This document shows, one piece after another, positions 1 to 12,000 of a DNA stretch of 64,000 nucleotides. The position numbers were made by a program, and so were the translations under genes. The DNA is from Tumebacillus_A lipolyticus (GTDB lineage: Bacteria > Bacillota > Bacilli > Tumebacillales > Tumebacillaceae), in NCBI RefSeq assembly GCF_042682745.1, contig NZ_JBHUIO010000009.1:62001-126000 (forward strand). The letters run 5' to 3'. Positions within the stretch are counted from its first letter, which is position 1, and each line of letters begins with the position of its first letter. The notes beneath the pieces are model-generated. The model searched no databases, was not told where the DNA came from, and worked only from the letters and a program-made list of their open reading frames with translations.

Positions 1-2989
1 GCATCCCTACAGGAGAAGGCAGCGCACGGCGGTCGAGCTTGCGGTTCGCATTGAGCGGCATCGCCTCAAGAAAGAGAAAGAGGGAGGGCAGCATGTAGTC
101 GGGCAGTTTGTCTTGCAGGTACCCGCGCAGCTCATCGGTCGTCGGCGCGGGCTCCGCGCGCGCGACCAGGTAGGCGACCAACCGCTTGTCACCAGCTGAA
201 AACTCGTGCGGGACGACAGCCGCTTCCAGCACATCTTGGTGTTGGCGCAGCACGCTTTCGATCTCACCCGGCTCGATCCGATAGCCCCTGATCTTCACCT
301 GATGATCGAGGCGACCGAGATACTCCAGATTGCCGTCCGCTCGCAAGCGCACGCGGTCGCCCGTTTTGTAATATCGCTTTCCCTCCTGCACCAAAAATCG
401 TTCGGCGGTCAGCTCCGGACGGTTCAAGTAGCCATCCGCTAGGCACAGCCCACCGATGCACAGCTCCCCTGGGATGCCGAGCGGAACCGACCTGTTGTTC
501 GCATCGACGATCCGGAGTGCTGCTCCATCGATCGGACGGCCGATCGGAGGGAGATTGTCCGCCTCGTGCGCAGGTAGTCGGTAGGAAGTGACGACATGCG
601 ATTCGGTCGGCCCGTAATGGTTGTACAGCGTGCAGTCGGTCAATCGGTCGAGCAGGCGACAGATCGGCCGCGTCAGTTGCAGCTGATCGCCCGCCGTGTA
701 GATTTCGCGCAGAGCAAGATCGAGCTTGGGCAACCCTTCGGCCGCTTCGGCAAGCTGTTGAAACGCGACATATGGCAAAAACAGGCGCTCCACCTTCCAC
801 TCTGCCAAATAGGGGAGCAAGCGCATCGGATCGCGGCGCACCTCCTCCGGCACGAGGACGAGCGTGCCGCCTGAGCAGAGCGTGGAGAAAATCTCCTGCA
901 CCGATACATCAAACGTGATCGTCGCATATTGCAAGGTTCGCTGTTCGGCTGCAAACTTGGCGTCCTGCAACTGCCATTCGATCAGGTTGCAAATGGCGCG
1001 GTGGGGCATGACCACCCCTTTGGGCTGCCCCGTCGTGCCAGACGTGTACAGCACGTAGATCGGATCGGCCAGCAGATCGTCCCCGTCAGATGCGCTTCGC
1101 TTGCCTGCATCTGAAAAGAGATAGATCGACACATCGCCATGACGCATCACGCTTTCCGCTCGCTTGACCTGATCGATCTGCCCATCTGGGGAAGCGATCA
1201 GCGCACAAACGCCCGCATCATTGATCATATACTGCTGACGCTCTACAGGGTGGGCCGGATCGATCGGCACATACCCTGCTCCCGTCTGCAAGATCGCCAG
1301 GATGCTGGTGATCAGCTCAGGTGAGCGGCCTAGGCGAACGCTGACCAGATCGCCCCGTCCGATCCCCAGACTGCGCAGCCGTTCGGCGAGCGCTGTGGCG
1401 TTTTCTAGCAGGGTTGCGTAGGAGACCTGATGATCCCCGATCTGCACAGCTGCTGCGTTTGGCGTTCGGCTCGCCTGTTCTGCGAACAGCTGATGAACGC
1501 ACCGCTCTCCTGCGCTTTCAGGCGATCTGCCAACGCAAAACGCGTCGAGCGCTCGCCGCTCCTCACTGTCGATCAGGTTTAACTCCGACACCTTTTGCCG
1601 CGGGTTGTCGGTCAGGCTGATCAACAGCTCACGATAATGAACGAGCATCTGGGCGACGGTCGCCTCTGCGAACAGATCGGTGCTGTAATCGAGCATGCAA
1701 GTCAAGCTCCCATTCGTATCCCCTACTGCCATCGACAGGTCGAACATCGCCGTCTCCACTTCAACAGGCAAGGGAAGCCACGTCAACTCCGGCAGTTTCA
1801 TCTGCGCAAACAGTTCGGGCAGGTAGCGGAACAGCGCCTGAAAGAGCGGAGTCTGGCTCATGTTTCGCTCGACCTGCAGCTCTTCGACCAACCGTTCGAA
1901 CGGAATGTCTTGGTTGGCAAACGCGTCGAGCGATACTTTTCGCACCTGCTGCAACAGCTGTTGGAACGTCTGCTCCTCTTGAAAGCGAACGCGCAGGGAG
2001 AGCGAGTTGATAAACAGCCCGATCAGTCCCTCAAGCTCGCCTCTGCTCCTCCCGGCGATCGGAGTGCCGATCGAGATGTCGTCCTGCCCCGTGTATCGAT
2101 GCAGCAACACATGAAAGGCAGCGGTGAGCAGCATGAAGAGCGTGACGCCTTCCGCCTCGCACAGCGCGTGCAACTTGGCGGTCAGCTCGTCGGCGAGCGG
2201 CAGTCGCACCTGCGCTCCTCGCGACGAAAGCTTGGGCGGGCGCAGTCTGTCTGTCGCCAACTGCAAGGTTGCCGGCCGATCTCCTAACTGCTCTTTCCAA
2301 TAGGTCAGCTGTTTGGCCATCAAGCTCTCTCGATCGAGCAACCACTTAGCATAATCTGCATACTGAATCGGCAGCTCCGGAAGCGGTGATCCTTTCCCTT
2401 GATAGAACGCTTCGTACAAGGCGGTCACCTCTTGCAGGAGCACGCCGAGCGACCAACCGTCTGCCACGATGTGATGCAAGGTGAGCAACATGATGTGCGC
2501 TTCCTCCGACAGTCGCAACAGCTTCACTCTGATCAGCGGGCCTTTTTCGAGGTCAAACTTCGCCTGTACCTCTTGGCGAGCATACGAGCGCCACGCTTCC
2601 TCTTCGATGTCGATCGGTCGGATCATCAGCTTCGACTCTTTGGCGATCGCTTGGTAGGGAATGCCGCCTTCCGAATGAAAGGTGGTGCGCAGCGCCTCAT
2701 GTCTGCGAATGATCTCGTTTAAGCTGAGCTCCAGCACATCGTAGCGGAGGCGACCTTCCATGCGAATGATCGAAGGAACGTTATAGACGGGGTTGCCCGG
2801 CTGCAAGCGATCGAGAAACCACAGGCGGGACTGGGCGAACGACAGCTCCGCCCGCTCTGCCGGCTCACGTTTGGCGATGGTCGCGCTCGCCGGCGCTTTC
2901 GCTTCGCCGCGCAAACGCTTTTCAAGCAGTGCCCGCTTTTCGGCAGACAGGTTGGAACGTCGTTGCGTCAAGTCTGTGTTGCGGCTCAT
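1..2989 (-). CDS. Nonribosomal peptide synthetase, C-A module, cut by left edge
   Basis: About 996 codons are visible, from the ATG at 2989 (preceded by GAGGTAGGTG) to the window edge; the carrier domain and anything after it are cut off. The short N-terminal linker resembles that of the six-module NRPS upstream. A condensation domain covers roughly residues 40-480, with HHIVADGWS near residue 171. An adenylation domain follows, with YVLYTSGTTGQPKGV, FDVSVQEIF near residue 695, NHYGPTESHVV, and the A10 motif NRKLDRRAL at the very edge. The ten pocket residues read D-V-Q-F-Y-A-H-V-V-K, close to the known proline code DVQLIAHVVK, so proline or a cyclic relative is the best guess. It starts 67 bases after a gene that already ends in a thioesterase, so its place in the assembly order is unclear. 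Confidence 0.93.
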   Translation of the reverse strand, partial: MSRNTDLTQRRSNLSAEKRALLEKRLRGEAKAPASATIAKREPAERAELSFAQSRLWFLDRLQPGNPVYNVPSIIRMEGRLRYDVLELSLNEIIRRHEALRTTFHSEGGIPYQAIAKESKLMIRPIDIEEEAWRSYARQEVQAKFDLEKGPLIRVKLLRLSEEAHIMLLTLHHIVADGWSLGVLLQEVTALYEAFYQGKGSPLPELPIQYADYAKWLLDRESLMAKQLTYWKEQLGDRPATLQLATDRLRPPKLSSRGAQVRLPLADELTAKLHALCEAEGVTLFMLLTAAFHVLLHRYTGQDDISIGTPIAGRSRGELEGLIGLFINSLSLRVRFQEEQTFQQLLQQVRKVSLDAFANQDIPFERLVEELQVERNMSQTPLFQALFRYLPELFAQMKLPELTWLPLPVEVETAMFDLSMAVGDTNGSLTCMLDYSTDLFAEATVAQMLVHYRELLISLTDNPRQKVSELNLIDSEERRALDAFCVGRSPESAGERCVHQLFAEQASRTPNAAAVQIGDHQVSYATLLENATALAERLRSLGIGRGDLVSVRLGRSPELITSILAILQTGAGYVPIDPAHPVERQQYMINDAGVCALIASPDGQIDQVKRAESVMRHGDVSIYLFSDAGKRSASDGDDLLADPIYVLYTSGTTGQPKGVVMPHRAICNLIEWQLQDAKFAAEQRTLQYATITFDVSVQEIFSTLCSGGTLVLVPEEVRRDPMRLLPYLAEWKVERLFLPYVAFQQLAEAAEGLPKLDLALREIYTAGDQLQLTRPICRLLDRLTDCTLYNHYGPTESHVVTSYRLPAHEADNLPPIGRPIDGAALRIVDANNRSVPLGIPGELCIGGLCLADGYLNRPELTAERFLVQEGKRYYKTGDRVRLRADGNLEYLGRLDHQVKIRGYRIEPGEIESVLRQHQDVLEAAVVPHEFSAGDKRLVAYLVARAEPAPTTDELRGYLQDKLPDYMLPSLFLFLEAMPLNANRKLDRRALPSPVGM

Positions 2990-3021
2990 ACGGTCACCTA
3001 CCTCATGATTGATGAAAGCAA

Positions 3022-3044
3022 CCCCTTGCGCATCAAGCAAGGGG
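3022..3044 (-). terminator. Hairpin between two NRPS genes
   Basis: CCCCTTGC (3022-3029) and GCAAGGGG (3037-3044) form a perfect 8-bp GC-rich stem with a 7-base loop, directly after the thioesterase NRPS stop codon (3057-3059). On the minus strand it is followed by GTTGCTTTC, which is not a clean T-run, so it may be a weak terminator, an attenuator or an mRNA-stability element rather than a full stop before the next NRPS. Confidence 0.45.
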
Positions 3045-3056
3045 CTGCAGATAAGA

Positions 3057-6000
3057 TCAGAGACTGATCTTCACCTCGGCGAGATGTTGCTTCAATATCT
3101 CGCTCAGGTCGTTCACGTTCGGTTCTTTGATCAAAGTAAAATGGTTTCCGCCGATGCGATGGACGATCAGCTCGCCCACCAGCTGACGCCACCCGTACTC
3201 GTCCGACTCGGCGTTTTCCGCTTGAATCAGCAGCACGCGCTCGTCCGTCTGATCCGGCAGGTAGCGAGTAAAAGCTCGATAGTTGTTGCGAAAGACGTTG
3301 AACAGGCGGGTGAGCTCCTCGTAGCTGAGCTCAGGCGGCAAAACTTGATGCTCCCGCGACAGTTCCAGCAGAGCGGGAAGGCTCATCGCTGTGCTGAACG
3401 CTTCGTCCTCCGCCACCCGCTCCAACTCCAGACCGTGCTGTCCGGCGAGATCGCGAGCGAAGGAGAGCAGCAATTCTGTCTCCTCCATCTCGCGCTGGTA
3501 CTCGGGCAGCGGCGCGCGCGTGTCGATCAGCGCGAGCAGTTCCACCTGCTCCCCGATCGTGCGCAGCTGACGCGCCATCTCAAAGGCGATGGTGCCGCCG
3601 AGCGACCAGCCGCCCAAGCGATAGGGACCTTCCGGCTGAACGGTGCGGATGGCGTCGAGATAGGCGATCGCCATCTCTTCGATCGTGTCGATCGGCTCGC
3701 GATCGTCGTCAAGCCCTGGCGACTGCAGCCCATAGATCGGCTGCTCGACGCCCAGCTCCCGAGCCAGATCGAGATAGCTGAACACACTGCCGCCAACCGG
3801 ATGGACGAGGAAGAGCGGACGCACCGCCCCAGCTGCCAGATCGGGCTGAATGGTCACCAGCGGCGTGGCAGGAGACGCCTGCCCGCCTTGGCGCAGAAGT
3901 GCTGCCAGGCTTTCGATCGTGCCCTGTTGGAACAGCGCCGATAAGGGCAACTTCTGCCCGAGGCGCTTTTCGATCTGTGCGATCATCCGCACCGCGAGGA
4001 GCGAATGTCCACCGAGCGAGAAGAAATTGTCGGTGACGCTGATCCTCGACGCGCCGAGCAGTTCGCTCCAGATGTGGGCGAGTTCCAACTCATAGCGATC
4101 TTGCGGTGCGACGAAGACGGCGCTTCGATCATAGCGCAACTCGCGGGCGGCGAGAGCGCGACGATCCAGCTTGCCATTCGGCGTGAGCGGCAGCGCCTCC
4201 AACACCTCGAAGGAAGCAGGAACCATGTAGTCGGGCAGGCTCTGCCTGAGAAATGCGCTCAGCTCTGCCGCGGTCAAGCTTCCTGTTGCTTCTTCGGTCA
4301 GGAAGGCGGCCAAGCGCTTCTCGCCCGCATCTTGACGGAGGAGTACCGCCACCTCGCGCACGGCAGGATGTTTCGACAGCGCCGCTTCGATCTCCCCGAT
4401 CTCCACGCGGAACCCGCGCAGTTTCACCTGCGAGTCGATGCGGCCGACAAATTCGAGCTCCCCGCTGACCAGCCAGCGCACAGCATCGCCGGTGCGGTAC
4501 AGCGTTCCCGCACCGAATGGGTTGGGAACAAACAGCTGTTCGGTCAACTCCGGTCGGTTCAGGTAGCCGAGCGCCACCCCATCACCGCCGGTGTACAGCT
4601 CGCCGACCACGCCGATCGGTACAGGCTGCATCTGTGCATCGAGCACATAGACGGACGTGTTGGCAAGCGGACGACCGATCGGCACCGTGTGTCCGACTTC
4701 GCTCGGATCGGTCATCACATGACAGGTGGTAAACGTCGTGTTTTCGGTCGGGCCATAGCCGTTGATCAAGCAGCCATCAAGATGTTCCAGCGCTTTTCGC
4801 ACGTGCGCCGCAGACAGGACATCTCCCCCTGCCAGCAGTTGACGCACGCCGCGCAGCATCTCCGGATGGTGCTCGACCATGCTGTGGAACAGTCCGGCCG
4901 TCAGCCACAGCGTGGTCACCCCTCGCTGTTGGATCACCTCGCCCAACCGATCGAGCGACGCCTGTTCGGGTGGGAAGATCACCAGTTTGCCCCCGTTTAA
5001 GAGCGGTGCCCAGATCTCCAGCGTCGCCGCATCGAAGGCGATCGGCGCAAACTGCAGAAACACATCGCGGTCGGTAAATTGCGCATAGTTGGTACCGCAC
5101 ACCAGGCGCACGATGCCGCGATGCAGCACTTGAACGCCTTTGGGCAGCCCGGTCGAGCCGGACGTGTACATGATGTAGGCCAGGCTCTCCGCACTTGTCG
5201 CTTGCATCAGATTCTCCGCGCGCTCCGCTTCGAGCGTCCGATCGTCAACCAGCACGACTTCCGCCCGATGATCTGGCAGTCGACCTGCCAGATCGCTCTC
5301 GGTGAGCAACCATTCGATCTGCGAGTCCTCCAGCATGTGGAGCAGACGATCTTCCGGGTAGCTCGTATCGAGCGGGACGTACACCCCACCCGCTTTGAGA
5401 GTGGCGAGCATGGCGATGATCATGCCCATCGAACGCTCAAGGCTGATGCCGACCGTCTGTCCTGGCAGCAACCCGCGCGTTTGCAGGCGTCGCGCCAGAC
5501 GATTGGCCGATTCGTTCAGCTGGCGATAGGTCATCTCTCGCTTGTCAAAGATCAGGGCGACCGTATCGGGCGCACGCATCACCTGTTGTTCGAACAGCTG
5601 ATGCACAGCAGACTCGCGCGGGTAGTCTGACTGCGTTTTATTCCACTCGACCAGCAGTTGGTTCGCTTCGGCTGCCGAAAGCATCGGCAGTCGGCCGATC
5701 GGCCGAGTCTGATCGTCCGCGATCGCCTCCAGCAAGCGGACGAAATGGCCGCTCATCCGCTCGATGGTGGACGCTTCCCACAGATCGGCATTGTACTCGA
5801 AGTGCGCGCTCAACCCCGACTCCGTCTCGACCATCATCAGGGTCAGGTCAAACTTGGCGGTGTTGTTTTCCAGCGGCACTCCCTCAAGCTTCAGCCCTGG
5901 CACCTCAACACCTGCTCCCGGAGTGTTTTGCAGGACGAACATCGCCTGAAACAGCGGAGAGCGACCCAAGTTGCGATCCGGCTGAAGTTCGGCGACCAGC

Positions 6001-9000
6001 ATCTCAAACGGCACATCCTGATGGGCGAACGCGTCGAGCGTCGTCCGTTTCACCTGCTGCAACAGTTCGGCGAAGCTGTGATCGCCAGACAGCGCGGTGC
6101 GCAAGACGAGCGTGTTGACAAAGAAGCCGATCAGATGTTCCACCTCTTTGCGATTGCGACCTGCGATCGGAGAGCCGATCAGAATGTCTTCCTGCCCGGT
6201 GTAGCGGAACAGCAGCGTTTGGAACGCGGTGAGCAAGGTCATGTACAGCGTTGCGCTCTCCTGTTGGCTGAGATCGCGAAGCTTTTGTGACAGCAGCTCA
6301 GACAGCTGGAACGACCACTTCGCCCCCTGTGCAGGCTTCCCGACCTGGCGAGGGCGATCGGTCGGCAATTCCAAGATCGAAAGCTCGCCGCCGAGCTGCT
6401 CTTTCCAATAGTCGAGTTGCTGCTGCATCAGCTCTTGGTGGAAATGCTGCCGCTGCCAGCGAGAGAACCCAGCATATTGCAGCGGGAGTGGAGCGAGCGG
6501 CGATGGTTCCCCTTTTTCAAATGCGGCGTACAGCGTCACCAGCTCGTTCAGGAAGACGCTCATCGACCAGCCGTCGGAGATGATGTGGTGCATCAGCAAG
6601 AGCAGCAGATGCTCCGCTTCGCCCACCTGATACACCGCCACCCGAAACAGCGGTCCGCTCGCCAGATCGAACGGGCGCTCCACCTCTAAACTTGCGGCGC
6701 GCAACGCATGCGCTTTTGGCTCCGCTTCCGCTCGCAGATCGACCACCGACAGATCGAGCAGCAGCTCCTCCTGCACCACCTGCATCGGCTCCCCTTCTTT
6801 GGACGGGAAGCTGGTGCGCAACGACTCGTGGCGGCGAACCATCTCGCCTAAGCTTTGCGCCAACACGTCCACGTTGAGCAGACCGGTCAAGCGCATCAGG
6901 GTCGAGATGTTGTAGGCGGCAGATCCTGGCTCCAACTGATCGATAAACCACAGGCGCTGTTGAGCGAACGACAGTGGCGTATCTCCCGTTTCGTCGAACA
7001 CCATCTCGATCAGCTCTGCCGCATCTGATCCGCTCAGCAGATCTGCTTCCAGACGATCGGCGAGCGATTGGATGGTCGGAGCTTCGAACAGCGTTCGCAG
7101 CGGCAGTTCGACGCGGAACGTCTCGCGCACGCGGGAGGCGAGCTGTGTGGCGAGCAGCGAATGCCCGCCGATTTCAAAAAAGTTCTCGTCGCGACCGATC
7201 TGCTCACGGCCGAGCAGCCCAGTCCAGAGTTCGGCCAGCAGGAGCTCCGTGCTCGTCTGCGGCGGGAGGTACTCGCGATGCGGGAGGAGTCCTTGCTCCG
7301 GCTCAGGAAGCGCTCGGCGATCCACCTTGCCGCTGGACGTCAGCGGCAGCGCGTCGAGCTCGATGAAGTAGGCTGGCAGCATATAGTCGGGCAGCGACCC
7401 TTTCAGCCGACCGCGCAGTTCCTCAGCTGACACAGTTGCTGGCTCCACCGCGACGTAGTAGGCGACCAGGCGCTTCGTCCCGAGCTTGTCGGTGTGCGGC
7501 ACGACCACCGCCTCCTGCACCTGTTCGTGCAGGCTGAGCGCCGCTTCGATCTCGCCGAGCTCGATGCGGAAGCCGCGCAGCTTGACCTGATGATCGATCC
7601 GACCGAGGTACTCGATGTTACCGTCGGCGAGCCAGCGCACCAAGTCGCCCGATCGATAGAGCCGGGCCGTCCGATCGCTGGTGAAAGGATGCGCGACGAA
7701 GCTCTCCTCCGTCAGCTCAGGTCGATTGTGGTAGCCGCGGGCAAGCCCCTGACCGCCGATATACAGCTCGCCAGCCACGCCGATCGGAACAGGCTGTTTG
7801 AACGAATCGAGCACATAGACCTGACAGTTGCCGATCGGTCGACCGATATCTGGCAGGCGGGACAGGTTCGGGTTGATCGAAAGCGTCGCCTCGATCGATG
7901 CTTCTGTCGGTCCGTAGGCGTTGATAAAGGTGCGCCCATCTGCCGACCATCGCTCCGCAACCTCGGTGGAGCAAGCTTCTCCGGCGGAGAGGATGGTGTG
8001 CAGCGTAGGGAGATTCTGCTCCGGCAAGAGCGTCAACACGGCGGGCGTCAGGATCACATCGGTCACGCGATGCTGACGAATCAGTTCCGCAAGCCCTGCT
8101 CCTGGCAGCAACTGCTCTTGGCTGGCCAACACCAAGCTTCCCCCGGCGATCAGCGGCGTGAAGATCTCCATCACCGAGGCGTCGAACGACAGCGAGGCGA
8201 ACTGAAGCATCCGGCTGTCTGTGTCGATCTGGAAGATTCCCACCTGGTAGCAGATCGTGTTGCAGACACCTCGATGCGGCACCAGCACCCCTTTCGGTCT
8301 GCCGGTCGAGCCTGATGTATAGATCACATAGGCGAGATTCTCCGTCTCCACCTCTGCGTTCAGGTTGTCGGCACTCTCTTTTGCGATCTGTAAGCGCTCC
8401 TCATCCACCGCCAGCACGGTCGAACGATGCTCCGGCAGCGAAGCGAGATGCTTCTGCAACGTCAGCAGCACCTCCGCCCCCGCATCGCCCAGCATATAGG
8501 CGAGTCGCTCTGACGGAGCGGCAGGGTCGAGCGGAACATAGGCGCCGCCCGCTTTGAGCACAGCCATGATCCCGATGATCATCTCCATCGAGCGCTCCAT
8601 CACGATGCCTACACGTTGCTCGCGTTCCACACCGATTCGCTGTAAGATGCGCGCCAGTTGGTTCGCCTTCTCGTTCAGCACGCGATAGGTCAGCTCCTGC
8701 TCGCCGAAGATCAGCGCCGTCTGGTCTGGCGTTCGCTCCACCTGCGCTTCAAACAGTCGATGCAGGCAAGCATCGTTTGGCAGAGCGACTTCCGTTTGAT
8801 TCCACTCGACGAGCAATGTCTGCTCTTCTGCGGGCGACATCAGCGGCAGCTGACCGATCAATGCGCTCGGGTCGGCTGTGATCGCTTCGAGCAGGTTGGA
8901 GAAGTGTGTCGCCATCCGCTCGATCGTGCTCGCTTCAAACAGGTCGGTGCGGTATTCGAGAACGCCGCCGATGCCCGATTCCCCTTCCATCATCATCAAG

Positions 9001-12000
9001 GTCAGGTCGAACTTGGCAGACGTGCGCGACACGTCGACCGACGTCAGCGTCACATCCTGCAGCGCAAATTCGGAAGTCGGTGCATTCTGGAGCAAAAAGG
9101 TCACTTGGCACAGCGGGCTTCTGCTCATGTCCCGCTCGATTCCCAGCTGATCGATCAGCATCTCAAACGGCAGATCCTGATGGGCAAAACCGCCGAGCGC
9201 CGTCTCCTTCACCCGTTGCAGCAGTTCGCGGAAGCTCGGATTGCCAGACAGATCGGTGCGCAGAGCGAGCGTGTTGACAAAAAATCCGATCAACGGCTCG
9301 ATCTCCGCCCGATTGCGCCCGGCGATCGGTGCGCCGAGCACAAGATCATCCTGTCCGCTGTAGCGCGACAACAGTGTTGAAAAGGCGGCGAGCAACGTCA
9401 TGTACAGCGTCACCCCTTCCGCTTGAGAGAGGGTGTTCAACCGCTCGCTGAGCGCTTCGCTCAGCACAAACTTGACCGAGTCGCCGCGGAACGTCTGCTG
9501 GGCGGGTCGCGGACGATCGGTCGGCAGCTGCAGGACGGGGATCTCACCTGCAAATCGCTCTTTCCAGTAGCTCAGCAGCTGTTCGAGCCGCTCCCCTTGC
9601 AGCTGTTCGCGCTGCCAGACAGAGTAGTCCGCATATTGGATGGCAAGCTCGGGCAGCGGCGATGCTTCCCCGCGCTCAAAAGCAGCGCAAAGGGTCATCA
9701 GCTCGCGGGTGAACACGCCCATCGACCAGCCGTCGGAGATGATATGGTGCATCGTGAACAGGAAGAGATGCTCCTGCTCGCTCACCTTGACCAGCTTGGT
9801 ACGCAACAGCGCGTCCTCGGTCAGATCGAACGGCATGTTGATTTCCGCTTCGATCAGCTCCGCGATCTTCGACGATCGATCCGCATCGGATAACAACATC
9901 AGGTCGATCACCGGCAAAGCGTGAACTCGCTCCGCCTGGATCACCTGCACCGCCTGCCCGTTCACCGTCTGGAAATTGGTGCGCAGCGATTCGTGGCGGC
10001 GGACGATCTCTTGCAGCGTGCGCTGCAACAATGCTGCATCGAACAGCCCTTCGATTCGCATCACGAGCGGGATGTTGTACGCGACGCTCAGCGGGTCGAG
10101 CTGGTCGAGGAACCAAAGTCGCTGCTGCGCGAAGGACAACGGCAGCTGACCCGCTCGATCGACAGGTCGGATCGCCGTCGTCCGATTGAGAGTTCCGGCG
10201 TCTCGCTCCACGCACTCTGCAAGCGCAGCGACGGTCGGACGCTCAAACAGCAGGCGAAGCGGCAGCTCCCGTTGCAGTCGCTGGCGAATGCGCGAGATCA
10301 GCTGTGTCGCCATCAGCGAATGACCGCCTCGCGAGAAGAAATTGTCGTGCACGCCGACTCGCTCTACGCCGAGCACCTCAGCGAACAGGCCGGCGATCAG
10401 CGATTCGATCTCGGTGCGAGGCTCCACATAGGTGGCGGTCGATCCGCTTCCCCGCTCCGGTTTCGGCAGCGCTTTGCGATCGACTTTTCCGTTGGCCAAG
10501 CGCGGCAGGGAGTCGAGGAACTGGTAAGAGGTCGGCACCATCGCCGCAAGCAAGCGCTGCTCCAGATAGGAGCGCAACTCTTCTGCGCTCGCCTCTACCC
10601 CCTGTTTGCACACGACATAGGCGGCGAGCGCCGTCTGACCGCGCTCATCCTTCCAGTCGATCACCGCACACGCATCGACCGCATCGTGGCCGAGCAGGGT
10701 CGAGGACACTTCGTGCAGTTGAATCCTTACGCCCCGCACCTTCACCTGATCGTCCATCCGCCCCAAGATCTCCAAGCTGCCGTCTGGCAGATAGCGCCCT
10801 TTGTCGCCAGTCAGGTACAACAGGTCGGAGCTGTCGTGCGGGCGGTGCGGATTTTGCACAAACTTTTTCTGCTCCTGCGGCGCATTGATGTAGCCGAGCG
10901 AGCGATATGGGGTGCGCAGAACGATCTCCCCCTGCTCGCCGATTCCGCAGACCGCAAACGATTCGTTCAAAACGAGCGCCTGCGTCTGCGGGAAGGGAAC
11001 CCCCGCAGGTTGAATCCCAGCTGCCGGCACCTTCGGCACGATGTAATAGCATTTGACCATCGTCGTCTCGGTTGGGCCGTACAGGTTGATGATCTCGCCC
11101 ATCTTCGGGAACGCAGTGCGCAGACGGTTCACCAACACATCGCTCAAAGGCTCGCCGGCGAGGAACAGATAGCGCAACGAAGGAAGGCTGATGCTGGACG
11201 GCGGTTCGCTCGCCCACGCTTGCGCCACAGATGGAACGGTGTGCAACAGCGTGATTCGCTCCCGCTCAAGCCACGGTAAGATCACATCGCCGCCGAGATC
11301 GTCTGTTACCTCTGGCAAGCAGAGGGTCGCTCCGCTCGTCAGCGGCAGAAACACATCGCGCAGTACGGCGTCAAACGACAGGTGAATCAGCTGCGCCACG
11401 CGGTCGTCCGGGCCGATCTGGAACGTATCTCGCTGCCAGGCGAGGAAGTGGTTCAACCCTTTGTGACAGCCCAAAACTCCTTTTGGCACACCTGTCGTCC
11501 CCGATGTGAAGAACAGGTAGGCCGGGTCATCCGGCTGAAGTTCAGGCAGCTCGACCGTCAGATCTGCGACCCGATCTTCTGCGATACCGCGCTCCGGATC
11601 GATCCGAATGATGTCAAACGCACCGAACATCACCTGCCATTCGGCGCTCATCTGCTCATCGCTCACGTACAGCAGATGCGTCGCTTTCGATTGCTCGACC
11701 ATCACCTGCTGACGGCTGAGCGGCAGGTGCAGATCTATCGGCACCAGAACGCCCCCGCTCTTCAGCACGCCGAGCATGGCGGTGACGAAGCCGAAATTGC
11801 GCGTGCCGACCACCGCGACCGACGATTTGCTCGTCACGCCGCTTGCGACCAGCGCCCGCGCCAACTCTTCCGCTCGCCGTTGCAAGCTTGCGTACGACCA
11901 CTGGCGCTCACCTTGCGAGACGGCCGCCCGCTCTGGCGAGCGATGCGCCCAATCGGCGACGAGCTCTGCGACTGGCGGATAGACCAGCTCGACGATCTCC

